From positions 2,108,001 through 2,172,000 of the forward strand of contig CAWEZI010000005.1 in NCBI GenBank assembly GCA_963813525.1: DNA of 64,000 nt, given 5' to 3'. The position numbers and the translations under genes were made by a program. This document shows, in pieces, positions 27,837-36,551 of the stretch. The notes beneath the pieces are model-generated. The model did not search any database and had not been told where the DNA came from. It was given only the letters and a program-made list of their open reading frames with translations. Each line of letters starts with the position of its first letter. Positions within the stretch are counted from its first letter, which is position 1. Origin of the DNA: Bog-756 sp963813525 (GTDB lineage: Bacteria; Actinomycetota; Acidimicrobiia; Acidimicrobiales; RAAP-2).

Positions 27837-29038
27837 CCAGTTCGGGTATTCGGGACCGGGTGGCCATCGTCGGGATGGGATGCACCCCCTTCGGCGAGCT
27901 CTGGGACAAGGGGATCAACGACCTGCTGACCGACGCAGCCGTCGAGTGCATGGGCTCGGCCGATGTGGCCATCGACGCCATCGACGCCTTCTGGCTGGGC
28001 ACCCTGGGGTCGGGGAACTCGGGCATCACCCTGTCCAAGCCGCTCAAGATCGACTACAAGCCCGTCACCCGGGTCGAGAACTTCTGTGCCACCGGATCGG
28101 AGGCCTTCCGCAACGCCTGCTACGCCGTGGCCTCCGGTGCCTACGAGCTGACCATGGCCATCGGGGTCGAGAAGCTCAAGGATTCCGGCTACTCGGGCCT
28201 GACCGGTATCCACCGGGTGGGGGACGGGACCAACCCCCAGCTCAGCTCACCGGCCGCCTTCTCCTTCCTGGTCCCCGCCTACTGCCACAAGTACGGCGTC
28301 GACCCCGAGGAGATGGGGCAGGTCCTCAACCGGATCGCCTGGAAGAACCACCGCAACGGGGCAGTCAACAAGCGGGCCCAGTACCAGAAGGAAGTGTCGC
28401 TGGAGAAGATCGCCGCCTCCCCGAGGGTGGCTGGCCAGCTCGGCGTGTTCGACTGCAGCGGCGTGAGCGACGGAGCCGCCGCCGCTCTCATATGCCGGGC
28501 CGAGGACGCCCACCGGTACACCGACAACCCTCTCTATGTGAAGGGCCTGAGCCTGGTGGCCGGCCCGGCGGCCGGGGCCATCGACCCCGACTACGACTAC
28601 ACCACCTTCGAGGAGGTCACCCGCTCGGCGCAGGACGCCTACGCCCAGGCCGGTGTGGAGGACCCGCGGGCCGAGCTGGCCATGGCCGAGGTACACGACT
28701 GTTTCACGCCCACCGAGCTGGTCCTCATGGAGGACCTGGGCTTTGCCGACCGGGGCACGGCGTGGAAGGAAGTAATGGCGGGAACCTTCGACCGCGACGG
28801 TGAGCTCCCGGTCAACCCCGACGGCGGCCTCAAGAGCTTCGGCCATCCGATCGGGGCCACCGGCCTGCGCATGCTGTTCGAGTGCTGGCTCCAGCTCCGC
28901 CAGCAGGCGCCGCCCGAGCGGCAGATCGCCACCGTCACCGAGGGTGGTCGCAAGCTCGGCCTGACCCACAACCTGGGCGGGGCGCCCGGGGAGTGCGTGA
29001 GCTTCGTGGGCGTGGTCGGCACCGAGCCGTCCGACTGA
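27833..29038 (+). CDS. Thiolase-like protein (acetyl-CoA acetyltransferase / SCP2-thiolase type)
   Basis: A 401-residue thiolase-fold enzyme. The nucleophilic Cys is C85 in VENFCATGSEAFR, and the C-terminal His is in FGHPIGATGLRM. The last motif reads GAPGECVSF rather than the usual CxG, a common variant in non-degradative or lipid-transfer thiolases. AGAAGGAG precedes the ATG and the gene overlaps the DUF35-fused ketosynthase by 4 bp. Together the pair could perform chain-shortening thiolysis or a retro-aldol step. Confidence 0.87.
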   Translation: MTSSGIRDRVAIVGMGCTPFGELWDKGINDLLTDAAVECMGSADVAIDAIDAFWLGTLGSGNSGITLSKPLKIDYKPVTRVENFCATGSEAFRNACYAVASGAYELTMAIGVEKLKDSGYSGLTGIHRVGDGTNPQLSSPAAFSFLVPAYCHKYGVDPEEMGQVLNRIAWKNHRNGAVNKRAQYQKEVSLEKIAASPRVAGQLGVFDCSGVSDGAAAALICRAEDAHRYTDNPLYVKGLSLVAGPAAGAIDPDYDYTTFEEVTRSAQDAYAQAGVEDPRAELAMAEVHDCFTPTELVLMEDLGFADRGTAWKEVMAGTFDRDGELPVNPDGGLKSFGHPIGATGLRMLFECWLQLRQQAPPERQIATVTEGGRKLGLTHNLGGAPGECVSFVGVVGTEPSD

Positions 29039-29039
29039 G

Positions 29040-30257
29040 ATGGGTGGCGGTGCCCACGGCGACCCGTGGGCGGAGGACGAGGACCAGGCCGCGTTGCGCC
29101 AGTTGGCCCGCGAGGTAGCCGCCCGCGAGATCGCACCCCGGGCCGCCCACCACGACGAGACGGGAGAGCTGCCGACCGAGGCCATCGCCGCTCTGGCCGC
29201 CGCCGATCTCTTCCGGGTGACGATCGGCGAGAAGTGGGGCGGTCTGGGCATGGGCGACGTGGAGGCGGCCATCGTCTTGGAGGAGGTGGCCCGGCACGAC
29301 GTCTCGGCGGCCATCTGCTGCCAACTGGCCTACAACGGGCCGCCCCGTGGCATCGAGCACCTCGGCTCGGACGCGCTGAAGGACCGTTGGCTCCCGGCGG
29401 TGGCCGACGGTGATGCCATCGTGTCCATCGGCATCACCGAACCCGACGCCGGGTCGGCCGTGCAGGAAATGCGCACCACCCTGGTTCCCGACGGGTCGTC
29501 CTGGCGGCTCAACGGCTACAAGAACTATTCGACGCTCGGCCACGCTGCTGCGGGCGTGCTGGTGTGGTGCCGGTGGCCGGGTGGCGAGGGGGCCCGGGGT
29601 ATCGGTGCTGTGGTGGTACCGATGGACCGAGACGGCGTAGCGCTCACCGGGCGTCACAAGGGGATGGGCATCCATGCCGCCACCGAGTCGGAGATCGCCT
29701 TCGACGGGGTTCTGGTCACCGAGGACGACGTGCTGGTGGCCGGCGACCCGTCCTCTAACGAGCCATTCAAGCTCCTGCTCTCCCACCTCAACCACGAGCG
29801 ATGCGGCAACGCCGCCATGTGCGTGGGTGCCGCCCAGGGAGCACTGGAACGGTCGGTGACCTACATGCACGATCGGATCATCGGCGGACGGGCCATCGCC
29901 GAGCTGCAGGGTCTCCAGTGGAAGCTGGCCGACATGGCCGTGGCCCTGGAGGGGGCGCGCCTCTTGCTCGGCCGAGCGCTCAGGTTGGCCGGCCCGGGCG
30001 GGACGCCGCCGGCCCTCGAGACGGCATTAGCCAAGACGGCGGCCAACCTGGCGGCCAAGTACGTGTGCGACGAAGCCATCCAGATCCACGGTGGCTACGG
30101 CTACAGCCGCGAGTACCCGCTGGAACGGGCCTATCGGGATATCCGCGGACTGTGCATCGGTGCCGGCACGGTCGAGGCGCAGCGCAACTACATCGGCTCG
30201 AGCATCGTGGCCGGCCGGACCACCTCGTCGCCGGGTTGGATCCCGCCGGCGGGGTAG
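29040..30257 (+). CDS. Acyl-CoA dehydrogenase, isovaleryl-CoA-dehydrogenase-like catalytic site
   Basis: A 405-residue acyl-CoA dehydrogenase. It has ITEPDAGSAVQEM, MGIHAATESEIAFDGV and AIQIHGGYGYSREYPLERAYRD. At the site of the usual YEGT catalytic Glu it reads CIGAGTVE, so that Glu is absent. A Glu is present instead in LNHERCG, where isovaleryl- and long-chain acyl-CoA dehydrogenases carry their base and medium-chain enzymes carry Thr. ATG 29040 starts immediately after the thiolase stop, so it belongs to the same operon. The alignment is by eye. Confidence 0.87.
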   Translation: MGGGAHGDPWAEDEDQAALRQLAREVAAREIAPRAAHHDETGELPTEAIAALAAADLFRVTIGEKWGGLGMGDVEAAIVLEEVARHDVSAAICCQLAYNGPPRGIEHLGSDALKDRWLPAVADGDAIVSIGITEPDAGSAVQEMRTTLVPDGSSWRLNGYKNYSTLGHAAAGVLVWCRWPGGEGARGIGAVVVPMDRDGVALTGRHKGMGIHAATESEIAFDGVLVTEDDVLVAGDPSSNEPFKLLLSHLNHERCGNAAMCVGAAQGALERSVTYMHDRIIGGRAIAELQGLQWKLADMAVALEGARLLLGRALRLAGPGGTPPALETALAKTAANLAAKYVCDEAIQIHGGYGYSREYPLERAYRDIRGLCIGAGTVEAQRNYIGSSIVAGRTTSSPGWIPPAG

Positions 30258-30322
30258 CTGGACAGCACGCACACAGTCGTACTTGCCCCGGTGAGGCCGG
30301 GCCACCAACCGGCCGGCGGGGG

Positions 30323-30328
30323 TAGTCT
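30323..30328 (+). promoter_or_regulatory. TAGTCT -10 box 7 nt before the TetR start (leaderless)
   Basis: TAGTCT ends 7 nt before GTG 30336, with no Shine-Dalgarno in between. The spacing is that of a leaderless actinobacterial promoter. No good -35 element is visible at 16-18 bp. Confidence 0.45.
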
Positions 30329-30335
30329 TTCCGGC

Positions 30336-30971
30336 GTGTCCGCGGTGGTTGCCGACAATGATGTCCTTACGCCGACATTCGCGCCGGATGCGGCCGAGCG
30401 GAACCGGCTGATGGACGCAGCGCTGCACGTCATGCGCCGCAACGGGTTCCAGGGGGCCAGCGTTCAGGACATCCTGGACCGGGCCGGCCTGTCGACCCGC
30501 GCCTTCTACCGGCAGTTCCGGTCCAAGGACGACTTGCTGCTGGCCATGTTCCGCACGGCCTCCGACCCCGATGTGGACCAGATCGCCCGCAGCGTGGCCG
30601 AGGCTCCGACCGCACTGGGAGCCGTGCTGGTCTGGGTCGACCAGATGCTGTCATTGGCCTTCGATCGGCGTCGGGTACGGCGCCTGGTCATCTTCAACAC
30701 GGTGGCCCGACAGGCGGACGGCTACGAGGACGAAGAATGCTCGCTGCGGGCCCGTCTCGTCTCGCCCCTTTTGAATGCCCTGCGCCAGGGAGCGGCCGAC
30801 GGCTCGTTCCCGGCTTCCGATCCGGGGCCCGATGCCGACGTCCTGTTCGACCTGATCTGGAGCGTGGCCCACCCGCAACGTCGGGCCGGGTCGGCGGACC
30901 GGTCGGCGGCTACCGCCACCGTGCTGCGCTTCTGCCTTCCGGCTCTCGGGGTCGACGTCACGTCGGGCTGA
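30336..30971 (+). CDS. TetR-family transcriptional regulator
   Basis: A 211-residue repressor-type protein. The N-terminal helix-turn-helix is GASVQDILDRAGLSTRAFY followed by RQFRSKDDLL, the classic TetR signature. The C-terminal part is a ligand-binding helical domain with no distinguishing motif. GTG 30336 is chosen because it follows the TAGTCT box; an upstream ATG in frame adds a low-complexity head. It is the only recognised DNA-binding regulator in the 16.7-58.8 kb catabolic island apart from a small HTH protein at 47,322. Acyl-CoAs are the usual ligands of TetR proteins in such clusters (inference). Confidence 0.88.
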   Translation: MSAVVADNDVLTPTFAPDAAERNRLMDAALHVMRRNGFQGASVQDILDRAGLSTRAFYRQFRSKDDLLLAMFRTASDPDVDQIARSVAEAPTALGAVLVWVDQMLSLAFDRRRVRRLVIFNTVARQADGYEDEECSLRARLVSPLLNALRQGAADGSFPASDPGPDADVLFDLIWSVAHPQRRAGSADRSAATATVLRFCLPALGVDVTSG

Positions 30972-31142
30972 GCGGCGAGGGGGCCCGACCGCTCGGGTCA
31001 CCACCGAGGGCGTGGCTGCAGAGGGAGGTGGCGGGGTCATCGGGAGTGAAAACGGCATTGTCGCTCCTTCGACGCCTGGTGTACCGTGAGGCGCCACGAC
31101 GGGGAAGTGCGGTCGTGCCGTCACCTTCGATCAGGAGAGCCC

Positions 31143-32291
31143 GTGCCAACCGACGCTGCGACGCCCACTCAGCTGGCGGAGTTCCGGCGTGCGCTGACAG
31201 CGTGGCTGGCCGACAACATCACCCCCGATGTGGTCGAAGCCGGACGCGAAGGCTATGAGGACGAGGAGACCTTGGAGGTGCTCCGCCGGTGGAACCGCGC
31301 ACTGGCCGATGCCGGCTGGGCCGCGGTGGCCTGGCCCGCCGAGTACGGCGGCCGGGATGCTTCGGTGGCCGAGCAGCTGGCCTATCACGAGGTGATGGCG
31401 GCGGCCGACGCGCCCGGACCGGTCAACGTGATCGGCGTGGCCAACATCGCGCCGGCCATTCTCGACACCGGTACCCAAGAGCAAAAGGACCGCTTCCTCC
31501 TCCCCATGCTGCGGGGCGACGAGATCTGGTGCCAGGGGATGTCCGAACCCGACGCCGGATCGGACCTGGGTTCCCTGCGCACAGCGGCCGTGCTCGACGG
31601 CGACCAGTTCGTGATCAACGGTCAAAAGACATGGAACAGCCTCGGCCACCACGCCGACTGGTGCCAGCTCTATGTGCGCACCGATCCGACCGCACCTAAG
31701 CACGCCGGCATCAGCTGCCTGCTGGTGGACATGCGGACACCGGGCATCGAGGCCCGTCCGCTGCGCACCATGACCGGCGACAGCATGTTCTCCGAGCTCT
31801 TCTTCACCGACGTGCGGGTGCCGCAGAGCGCCCTGCTGGGACCACTCAACCAGGGGTGGAAGGTGGCCATGACCACTCTCAGCTACGAGCGGGCCGGTGT
31901 GGCCAAGTTCCACCTCAGCCTCAGCGCCCGCTTCACCGACCTGGTCGAGGAAGCCCATCGGGCCGGTGTGATGGTGAGCGCCGTCGATCGCGACCACCTG
32001 GCCAAGCTGTACAGCCGCATCGCCTGCCTGCGCTGGTCGACCACCCGCGAGCTGGAGAACGTCGGGCGGGGTGGCCGTCCGTCGCCGAGCATGGGGAGCC
32101 TGGCCAAGCTGATGTGGGCCGAGATCTCCCAGGAGCTGGCCGGTCTGGCCATCACCCTGCTGGGGCCGGCTGCACTCGATGGCAAATGGGCCAAGAGTCT
32201 CGAGGGGTCACGGGGATCGTCGATCGCCGGGGGCACGACCGAGATCAACCGGAATATCGTGGCCGAGCACGGACTGGGACTTCCCCGGTGA
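31143..32291 (+). CDS. Acyl-CoA dehydrogenase, alpha-type
   Basis: A 382-residue acyl-CoA dehydrogenase with GMSEPDAGSDLGSLR, VINGQKTWNSLGHHADW and C-terminal SSIAGGTTEINRNIVAEHGLGLPR. This belongs to the same class as the alpha chains at 17,876 and 44,890, but no beta-type partner is adjacent. GTG 31143 has AGGAGAG ahead. First gene of a four-gene run with an SDR, a thioesterase and an aldehyde dehydrogenase. It may pair with a beta chain encoded elsewhere or act alone. Confidence 0.86.
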   Translation: MPTDAATPTQLAEFRRALTAWLADNITPDVVEAGREGYEDEETLEVLRRWNRALADAGWAAVAWPAEYGGRDASVAEQLAYHEVMAAADAPGPVNVIGVANIAPAILDTGTQEQKDRFLLPMLRGDEIWCQGMSEPDAGSDLGSLRTAAVLDGDQFVINGQKTWNSLGHHADWCQLYVRTDPTAPKHAGISCLLVDMRTPGIEARPLRTMTGDSMFSELFFTDVRVPQSALLGPLNQGWKVAMTTLSYERAGVAKFHLSLSARFTDLVEEAHRAGVMVSAVDRDHLAKLYSRIACLRWSTTRELENVGRGGRPSPSMGSLAKLMWAEISQELAGLAITLLGPAALDGKWAKSLEGSRGSSIAGGTTEINRNIVAEHGLGLPR

Positions 32292-32325
32292 CCGAGGAAC
32301 ATCCGACTGAAACGGGGAGCGACAC

Positions 32326-33141
32326 GTGACGGCACTGATCGACTATGAGGGGCGACGGGTGGTCGTCAGCGGCGGTGGCGGAGCCGGAATGGGGGCTGCC
32401 GTTGTCGGCCAGCTGGCTCCGCTCGGTGCCGAAATCCACGTCATCGACCTCAAGGAACCCCCCGTCGATGTGGCCGGCTACCACAAGACCGACCTGCGGG
32501 ACCCCGAGGCCATCGCCGGTGCCGTGGACGCCGTCGGGGGTCGGATCGACGCACTGTTCAACTGCGCCGGCCTGCCCGGGGGACGGTTCTCCGATCTCGA
32601 CACCATGCTGGTCAATTTCGTGGGCCAGCGTCATCTGGCCGATCTGGTGGTCGAGCACATGGAACCGGGCGGGGCCATCGCCAACATCTCGTCGGGTGCC
32701 GGGGCGAGCTGGATGGCCAATGTGGAGAAATGGAAGCCCCTGGTGATCACCGAGGGCTTCGCCGCCGGCAGGGAGTGGCTGGAGACCCACCCCGAAGAGA
32801 TCGCCAGCGGCTACGCCCCGTCCAAGGAGGTCATCTGCGTCTGGACGGTGTGGCGGTCATTGGCCTTGGCCGAAAGGGGGATCCGGATCAACTGCACGCT
32901 GCCCGGTCCCACCGACACGCCGATGATGCCCGACTTCGAGGAGCAAATGGGCAAGGAGTTCATGGACAACTACCCCATCCCGCTCGGTCACCGGCAGACC
33001 CCTGACGAACAGGCGGCACCGTTGGTCTTTCTCAACTCCCCGGCGGCGTCGGCCATCACCGGCGAGGCCATCCTCACCGACGGTGGCACCATGGCCGCCC
33101 TGGCCGTGGGCACTCTAGACGTGTCCGCCTTCGGGTTCTGA
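32326..33141 (+). CDS. Short-chain dehydrogenase/reductase
   Basis: A 271-residue Rossmann-fold oxidoreductase. The cofactor loop is VSGGGGAGMG, the NAG-type motif appears as NCAG, and the active site is YAPSK (YxxxK). It resembles coniferyl-alcohol / 3-alpha-hydroxysteroid dehydrogenases, which have an extended insert before the active-site Tyr as here (WKPLVITEGFAAGREW). It likely oxidises or reduces a hydroxy group on the pathway intermediate. GTG 32326 lies 34 bp after the dehydrogenase gene and its stop is 5 bp before the thioesterase start. Confidence 0.86.
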   Translation: MTALIDYEGRRVVVSGGGGAGMGAAVVGQLAPLGAEIHVIDLKEPPVDVAGYHKTDLRDPEAIAGAVDAVGGRIDALFNCAGLPGGRFSDLDTMLVNFVGQRHLADLVVEHMEPGGAIANISSGAGASWMANVEKWKPLVITEGFAAGREWLETHPEEIASGYAPSKEVICVWTVWRSLALAERGIRINCTLPGPTDTPMMPDFEEQMGKEFMDNYPIPLGHRQTPDEQAAPLVFLNSPAASAITGEAILTDGGTMAALAVGTLDVSAFGF

Positions 33142-33146
33142 GGCCG

Positions 33147-34013
33147 GTGTCGGCAGCCACACCGGTCGGTTCGACCCCCGCCCATTCTGACCGGACCGGT
33201 CACCCCGACCCTTTCGACCTGACCGAAATCGGACCGGGACGCTTTACCGCCGGCAGCGTCGGCGACCCCGCGGCCTATCAGGTCGTCTACGGCGGACAGC
33301 TGCTGGCTCAGATGATCCTGGCCTCCGACCGGGTGGCCACCGACAAGGGCGTGGCCTCCATCCACACCCTCTTCGCCCGAGGCGCCACACCCACCAAGCC
33401 CATCGAGATCGACGTCGACGTCATCCATGACGGCCGGACCATGGGCAGCCACTCGGTCGTGGTCCACCAGGGGGACCGAGTGTGCGCCCAGGGCCTGGTG
33501 CTGCGCCGGGCTGACGGCCCCGATCTGATCCGCCACCAGCCGCCCCTGCCCGATGTCGACGGGCCGGAGCAGGCGCCGCCCGCCTCTCAGGCCGGCCTGG
33601 CTGCTCCGGGAAGTGAGCTCCGGGTGGTGGGTGGGGTCGATACCGGCGATCCGGACGGCCCGGTGGGGCCGGCCGAGCTCTTCGTCTGGGTCCGGCTTCC
33701 CGAGGCCGACAGTGACCCGGCCCTGGCCCAGGCGCTGCTGGCCTACGGCACCGATGGCTTTCTGATCGGAACGGCCATGCGCCCGCACGCCGGCATCGGT
33801 CAGTCGATGGCCCATCGGGCGATCGCCACCGGGGTGGTTTCCCATACCCTGACCTTCCATGAGCCCGTTCCCACCGGCACCTGGCTGCTGATGGCCCACG
33901 AGGGGGCATGGGCCGGTCGGGGCACAGCCTACGGTCGGGCCCATGTCTTCACTTCGGAGGGCACGCTGGTGGCCTCCTTCGTCCAAGAGAGCATGATCAG
34001 AGACGCCCGATGA
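33147..34013 (+). CDS. TesB-like acyl-CoA thioesterase (double hot-dog)
   Basis: A 288-residue tandem hot-dog protein of the thioesterase II family. VVYGGQLLAQ is the family hallmark in the first domain. In the second domain VVSHTLTFHEP stands where TesB has an IDHSMWFHR-type motif, so the catalytic Asp appears replaced by Ser, while the Gln in FVQESM is kept. It may hydrolyse acyl-CoAs weakly, or bind rather than cleave. GTG start, tightly linked to the SDR upstream and the aldehyde dehydrogenase downstream. Confidence 0.8.
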   Translation: MSAATPVGSTPAHSDRTGHPDPFDLTEIGPGRFTAGSVGDPAAYQVVYGGQLLAQMILASDRVATDKGVASIHTLFARGATPTKPIEIDVDVIHDGRTMGSHSVVVHQGDRVCAQGLVLRRADGPDLIRHQPPLPDVDGPEQAPPASQAGLAAPGSELRVVGGVDTGDPDGPVGPAELFVWVRLPEADSDPALAQALLAYGTDGFLIGTAMRPHAGIGQSMAHRAIATGVVSHTLTFHEPVPTGTWLLMAHEGAWAGRGTAYGRAHVFTSEGTLVASFVQESMIRDAR

Positions 34014-34038
34014 ACTTCCGGGCTGAGGAGGAGAAACC

Positions 34039-35556
34039 ATGACAACGACCCTCGACCCCGCCGCCATCACCGGCGAGTCCCGGATGCTCATCGACGGTCA
34101 GCTGGTGGAGGCCGAGACGGGCAAGCGCTTCCCCAACGTCAATCCGGCCACCGAGGAGGTGCTGGGAGAGACGGCCGACGCCGGCCATGCTGACATGGAC
34201 CGGGCTATCTCCGCTGCCCGACGGGCCTTCGACACCACCAGCTGGTCGACCGACAAAGAGCTGCGCAAGCGCTGCCTGTTCCAGCTGCAGGAGGCCCTCG
34301 AGAGCGAAGTCGAGTTGCTTCGATCCGAGTTGGTAGCGGAGGTGGGGACACCGGTTCTCCTGACCTATGGTCCGCAGCTCGACGAGCCTTTGTCGGAGGG
34401 GCTGACCTGGCCGGCCCGGTTCATCGACGACTTCGCCTGGGAGCGCGACCTGCCCGAAGGCAAGGCCTTCGGCATGCATAGCTGGCGGCGGGTGCTCAAG
34501 GAGCCGGTCGGGGTCGTTGCCGCCATCGTGCCCTGGAACTATCCCTTCGAGGTGACCATCAACAAGATCGGCCAGGCGCTGGCCACGGGCAACACCGTCA
34601 TCCTCAAGGCCGCCCCCGACACGCCGTGGAACGCCACTCGCATCGGCCGGCTGGTGGCCGAGCGCACCGATTTCCCCGACGGCGTTTTCCAGGTGGTGGT
34701 CACCAGCGACAACGAGGTGGCCGAGGATCTGGTTACCGACCCCCGGGTCGACCTCATCTCCTTCACAGGATCGACGGGGGTAGGGCGCCGCATCATGGAG
34801 AAAGGCGCTCCAACCCTCAAGCGTCTGTTTCTCGAGCTGGGGGGCAAGTCGGCCGACATCGTGCTCGAGGACGCCGATCTCGAAGCCAAGCTCAGCTCGG
34901 CGTGGGCGGTGTGCGTCCACGGCGGACAGGGGTGCGTGATGCTGACCCGCATGTTGTTGCCGCGGTCGCGTTACGAGGAAGGCGTCGCCCTGATGGCGGA
35001 GGGCTTCCGCAACGTCCCCTACGGCGACCCGACCGATCCCTCCAATTTCCAGGGACCCCAGATCAACGCCCGCCAGCGCGACAAGATCCTCGGCTACATC
35101 GAGCAGGGTCAGAAGGAGGGTGCTCGGGTGGTGGTCGGTGGGGGACGCCCCGCTCATCTGTCCAAGGGGTACTACGTGGAGCCCACCTTGATGGCCGACG
35201 TGGACAACTCGATGACCATCGCCCAGGAGGAGATCTTCGGACCGGTGCTGGTGGCCATTCCCTTCGACGACGAGGAGGACGCCATCCGCATCGCCAACGA
35301 CAGTCCTTACGGACTGGGATGCGGCGTCACCGCCGGCTCCGATGAGCACGCCATCGCTGTGGCCCGGCGCATACGGGCCGGCTCAGCCATGATCAACGGG
35401 GGTCTGTGGTACGGCGCCGACGCCCCCTTCGGCGGATACAAGGCCAGCGGCATCGGTCGCCAGAACGGTTTGGAGGGGTTCGAGCAGTACACCGAGACGA
35501 AGACCATCGCCGGTCCGCTGCCCGACTCCGGGGGAGGAGCCTTCGGTTCAGCGTAG
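34039..35556 (+). CDS. Aldehyde dehydrogenase (NAD(P)+)
   Basis: A 505-residue aldehyde dehydrogenase. The cofactor and catalytic sites are complete: VPWNYPFEV, FTGSTGVGRRI, the Glu in LELGGKSADIV, the Cys in GGQGCVMLTR and EEIFGPVLVAI. It oxidises an aldehyde to the acid, which the local ligases could then activate. GAGGAGGA lies ahead of ATG 34039. Last gene of the run starting at 31,143. Its 3' end overlaps the convergent crotonase gene by 9 bp. Confidence 0.9.
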   Translation: MTTTLDPAAITGESRMLIDGQLVEAETGKRFPNVNPATEEVLGETADAGHADMDRAISAARRAFDTTSWSTDKELRKRCLFQLQEALESEVELLRSELVAEVGTPVLLTYGPQLDEPLSEGLTWPARFIDDFAWERDLPEGKAFGMHSWRRVLKEPVGVVAAIVPWNYPFEVTINKIGQALATGNTVILKAAPDTPWNATRIGRLVAERTDFPDGVFQVVVTSDNEVAEDLVTDPRVDLISFTGSTGVGRRIMEKGAPTLKRLFLELGGKSADIVLEDADLEAKLSSAWAVCVHGGQGCVMLTRMLLPRSRYEEGVALMAEGFRNVPYGDPTDPSNFQGPQINARQRDKILGYIEQGQKEGARVVVGGGRPAHLSKGYYVEPTLMADVDNSMTIAQEEIFGPVLVAIPFDDEEDAIRIANDSPYGLGCGVTAGSDEHAIAVARRIRAGSAMINGGLWYGADAPFGGYKASGIGRQNGLEGFEQYTETKTIAGPLPDSGGGAFGSA

Positions 35557-36372
35557 GCGCCACTCGATCCGTTTGCCGGAGGTGAACGCCGATTGACCCT
35601 CGGCCAGCAGGGCCGGGTCGGTGCCTATGTTGGTGAAGAGGAAGGCCTGATCGAGGGCCTGACGGCGGGAGAGCTCCAAGCCGGTCCACAGGGCCCGAAC
35701 GGTGCCCCCGATGGCCAGGGCAGGCTGGTCGGCTATGGCCCCCGCCGCCCACGCCGTCGTGTCGCGGAGCTCGTCCATCGGCACCACCTCGGAGACGAAG
35801 CCGATCTGGTAGGCCCGGGCCGCCGACATGCGCTCGTGGGCACCCAGCAGGGAAAGGCGGACCACTTCCTGGAAGGGCATCTTGTGCAGCAGGTTGATGG
35901 GCTCGAAGGCGGCCGGCATGCCGTAGGTCACATGGGGATCGAAGAAGGTGGCGTGCTCGGCGGCGATGATGAAGTCGACCTCGCCGAGGATATAGAAAGC
36001 ACCCCCGCAGGCCATGCCGTTGATGGCGGCGATGACCGGTTTCCACAGGTCGTTCGTTTTGGGGCAGACGGCCTTGCCCGGATCGTCGAAGTCCCAGGGT
36101 GTGTTGTAACCGGGAAGCTTCCCCGGCGGAAGGTCGTCGAAATTGCCTACGTCGGCCCGGTCGAGCCCCGTGCAGAAGGCCTTTTCGCCGCTGCCGGTTA
36201 TGACCACGCAGCGGACGTCGTCGTTGGTCCGGAGCATGGCCCATAGCGAGCGCAGCTCCCGCTGCATGGTGGTGTCGAAGGCATTGAGCGCCTGGGGGCG
36301 GTTGAGAGTCACCCAGGCCACGCCGTCAGACTCGTCGTACAGTAAGGACTCGAACTCGGGCATGGCGGTCAT
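35548..36372 (-). CDS. Enoyl-CoA hydratase/isomerase
   Basis: A 274-residue crotonase. LNRPQALNAFD, the oxyanion loop FCTGLDRADVG and NGMACGGAFYILGEVD are typical, with an insert at about residues 75-110. The start is either ATG 36372 or the in-frame ATG at 36363 (MPEFESL). The gene is antisense to, and overlaps by 9 bp, the end of the aldehyde dehydrogenase. A 12-bp tandem repeat abuts its start, which leaves little room for a conventional promoter. Confidence 0.86.
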   Translation of the reverse strand: MTAMPEFESLLYDESDGVAWVTLNRPQALNAFDTTMQRELRSLWAMLRTNDDVRCVVITGSGEKAFCTGLDRADVGNFDDLPPGKLPGYNTPWDFDDPGKAVCPKTNDLWKPVIAAINGMACGGAFYILGEVDFIIAAEHATFFDPHVTYGMPAAFEPINLLHKMPFQEVVRLSLLGAHERMSAARAYQIGFVSEVVPMDELRDTTAWAAGAIADQPALAIGGTVRALWTGLELSRRQALDQAFLFTNIGTDPALLAEGQSAFTSGKRIEWRLR

Positions 36373-36378
36373 GGTATC

Positions 36379-36470
36379 GGTCGAGGTCGAGGTCGAAGGA
36401 CAGGTCGAAGGACAGGTCGAAGGACAGGTCGAAGGAGAGGTCGAAGGACAGGTCGAAGGAGAGGTCGAGC
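36379..36470. repeat. 12-bp tandem repeat upstream of the crotonase gene
   Basis: Six near-perfect copies of GGTCGAAGGACA (36391-36462) preceded by two GGTCGA half-units and followed by GGTCGAG/CAGACGTCGA degenerate copies to about 36,500. No frame through it looks like a real protein, although all are open because the unit is a multiple of three. It separates the crotonase start from the amine oxidase stop. Confidence 0.85.
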
Positions 36471-36551
36471 AGACGTCGGAGCAGACGTCGAGGTCGAGGA
36501 ACTAAGCAGACGTCGAGGTCGAAGGAGACGGCGCCCCTGGTGCCTCTCGGG

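Noticed and set aside
36379..36500. 12-bp repeat as a CRISPR array or as coding sequence (SFDL or VEGQ repeats)
   Set aside because: The units are contiguous with no spacers, and both translations are simple artefacts of a unit divisible by three.
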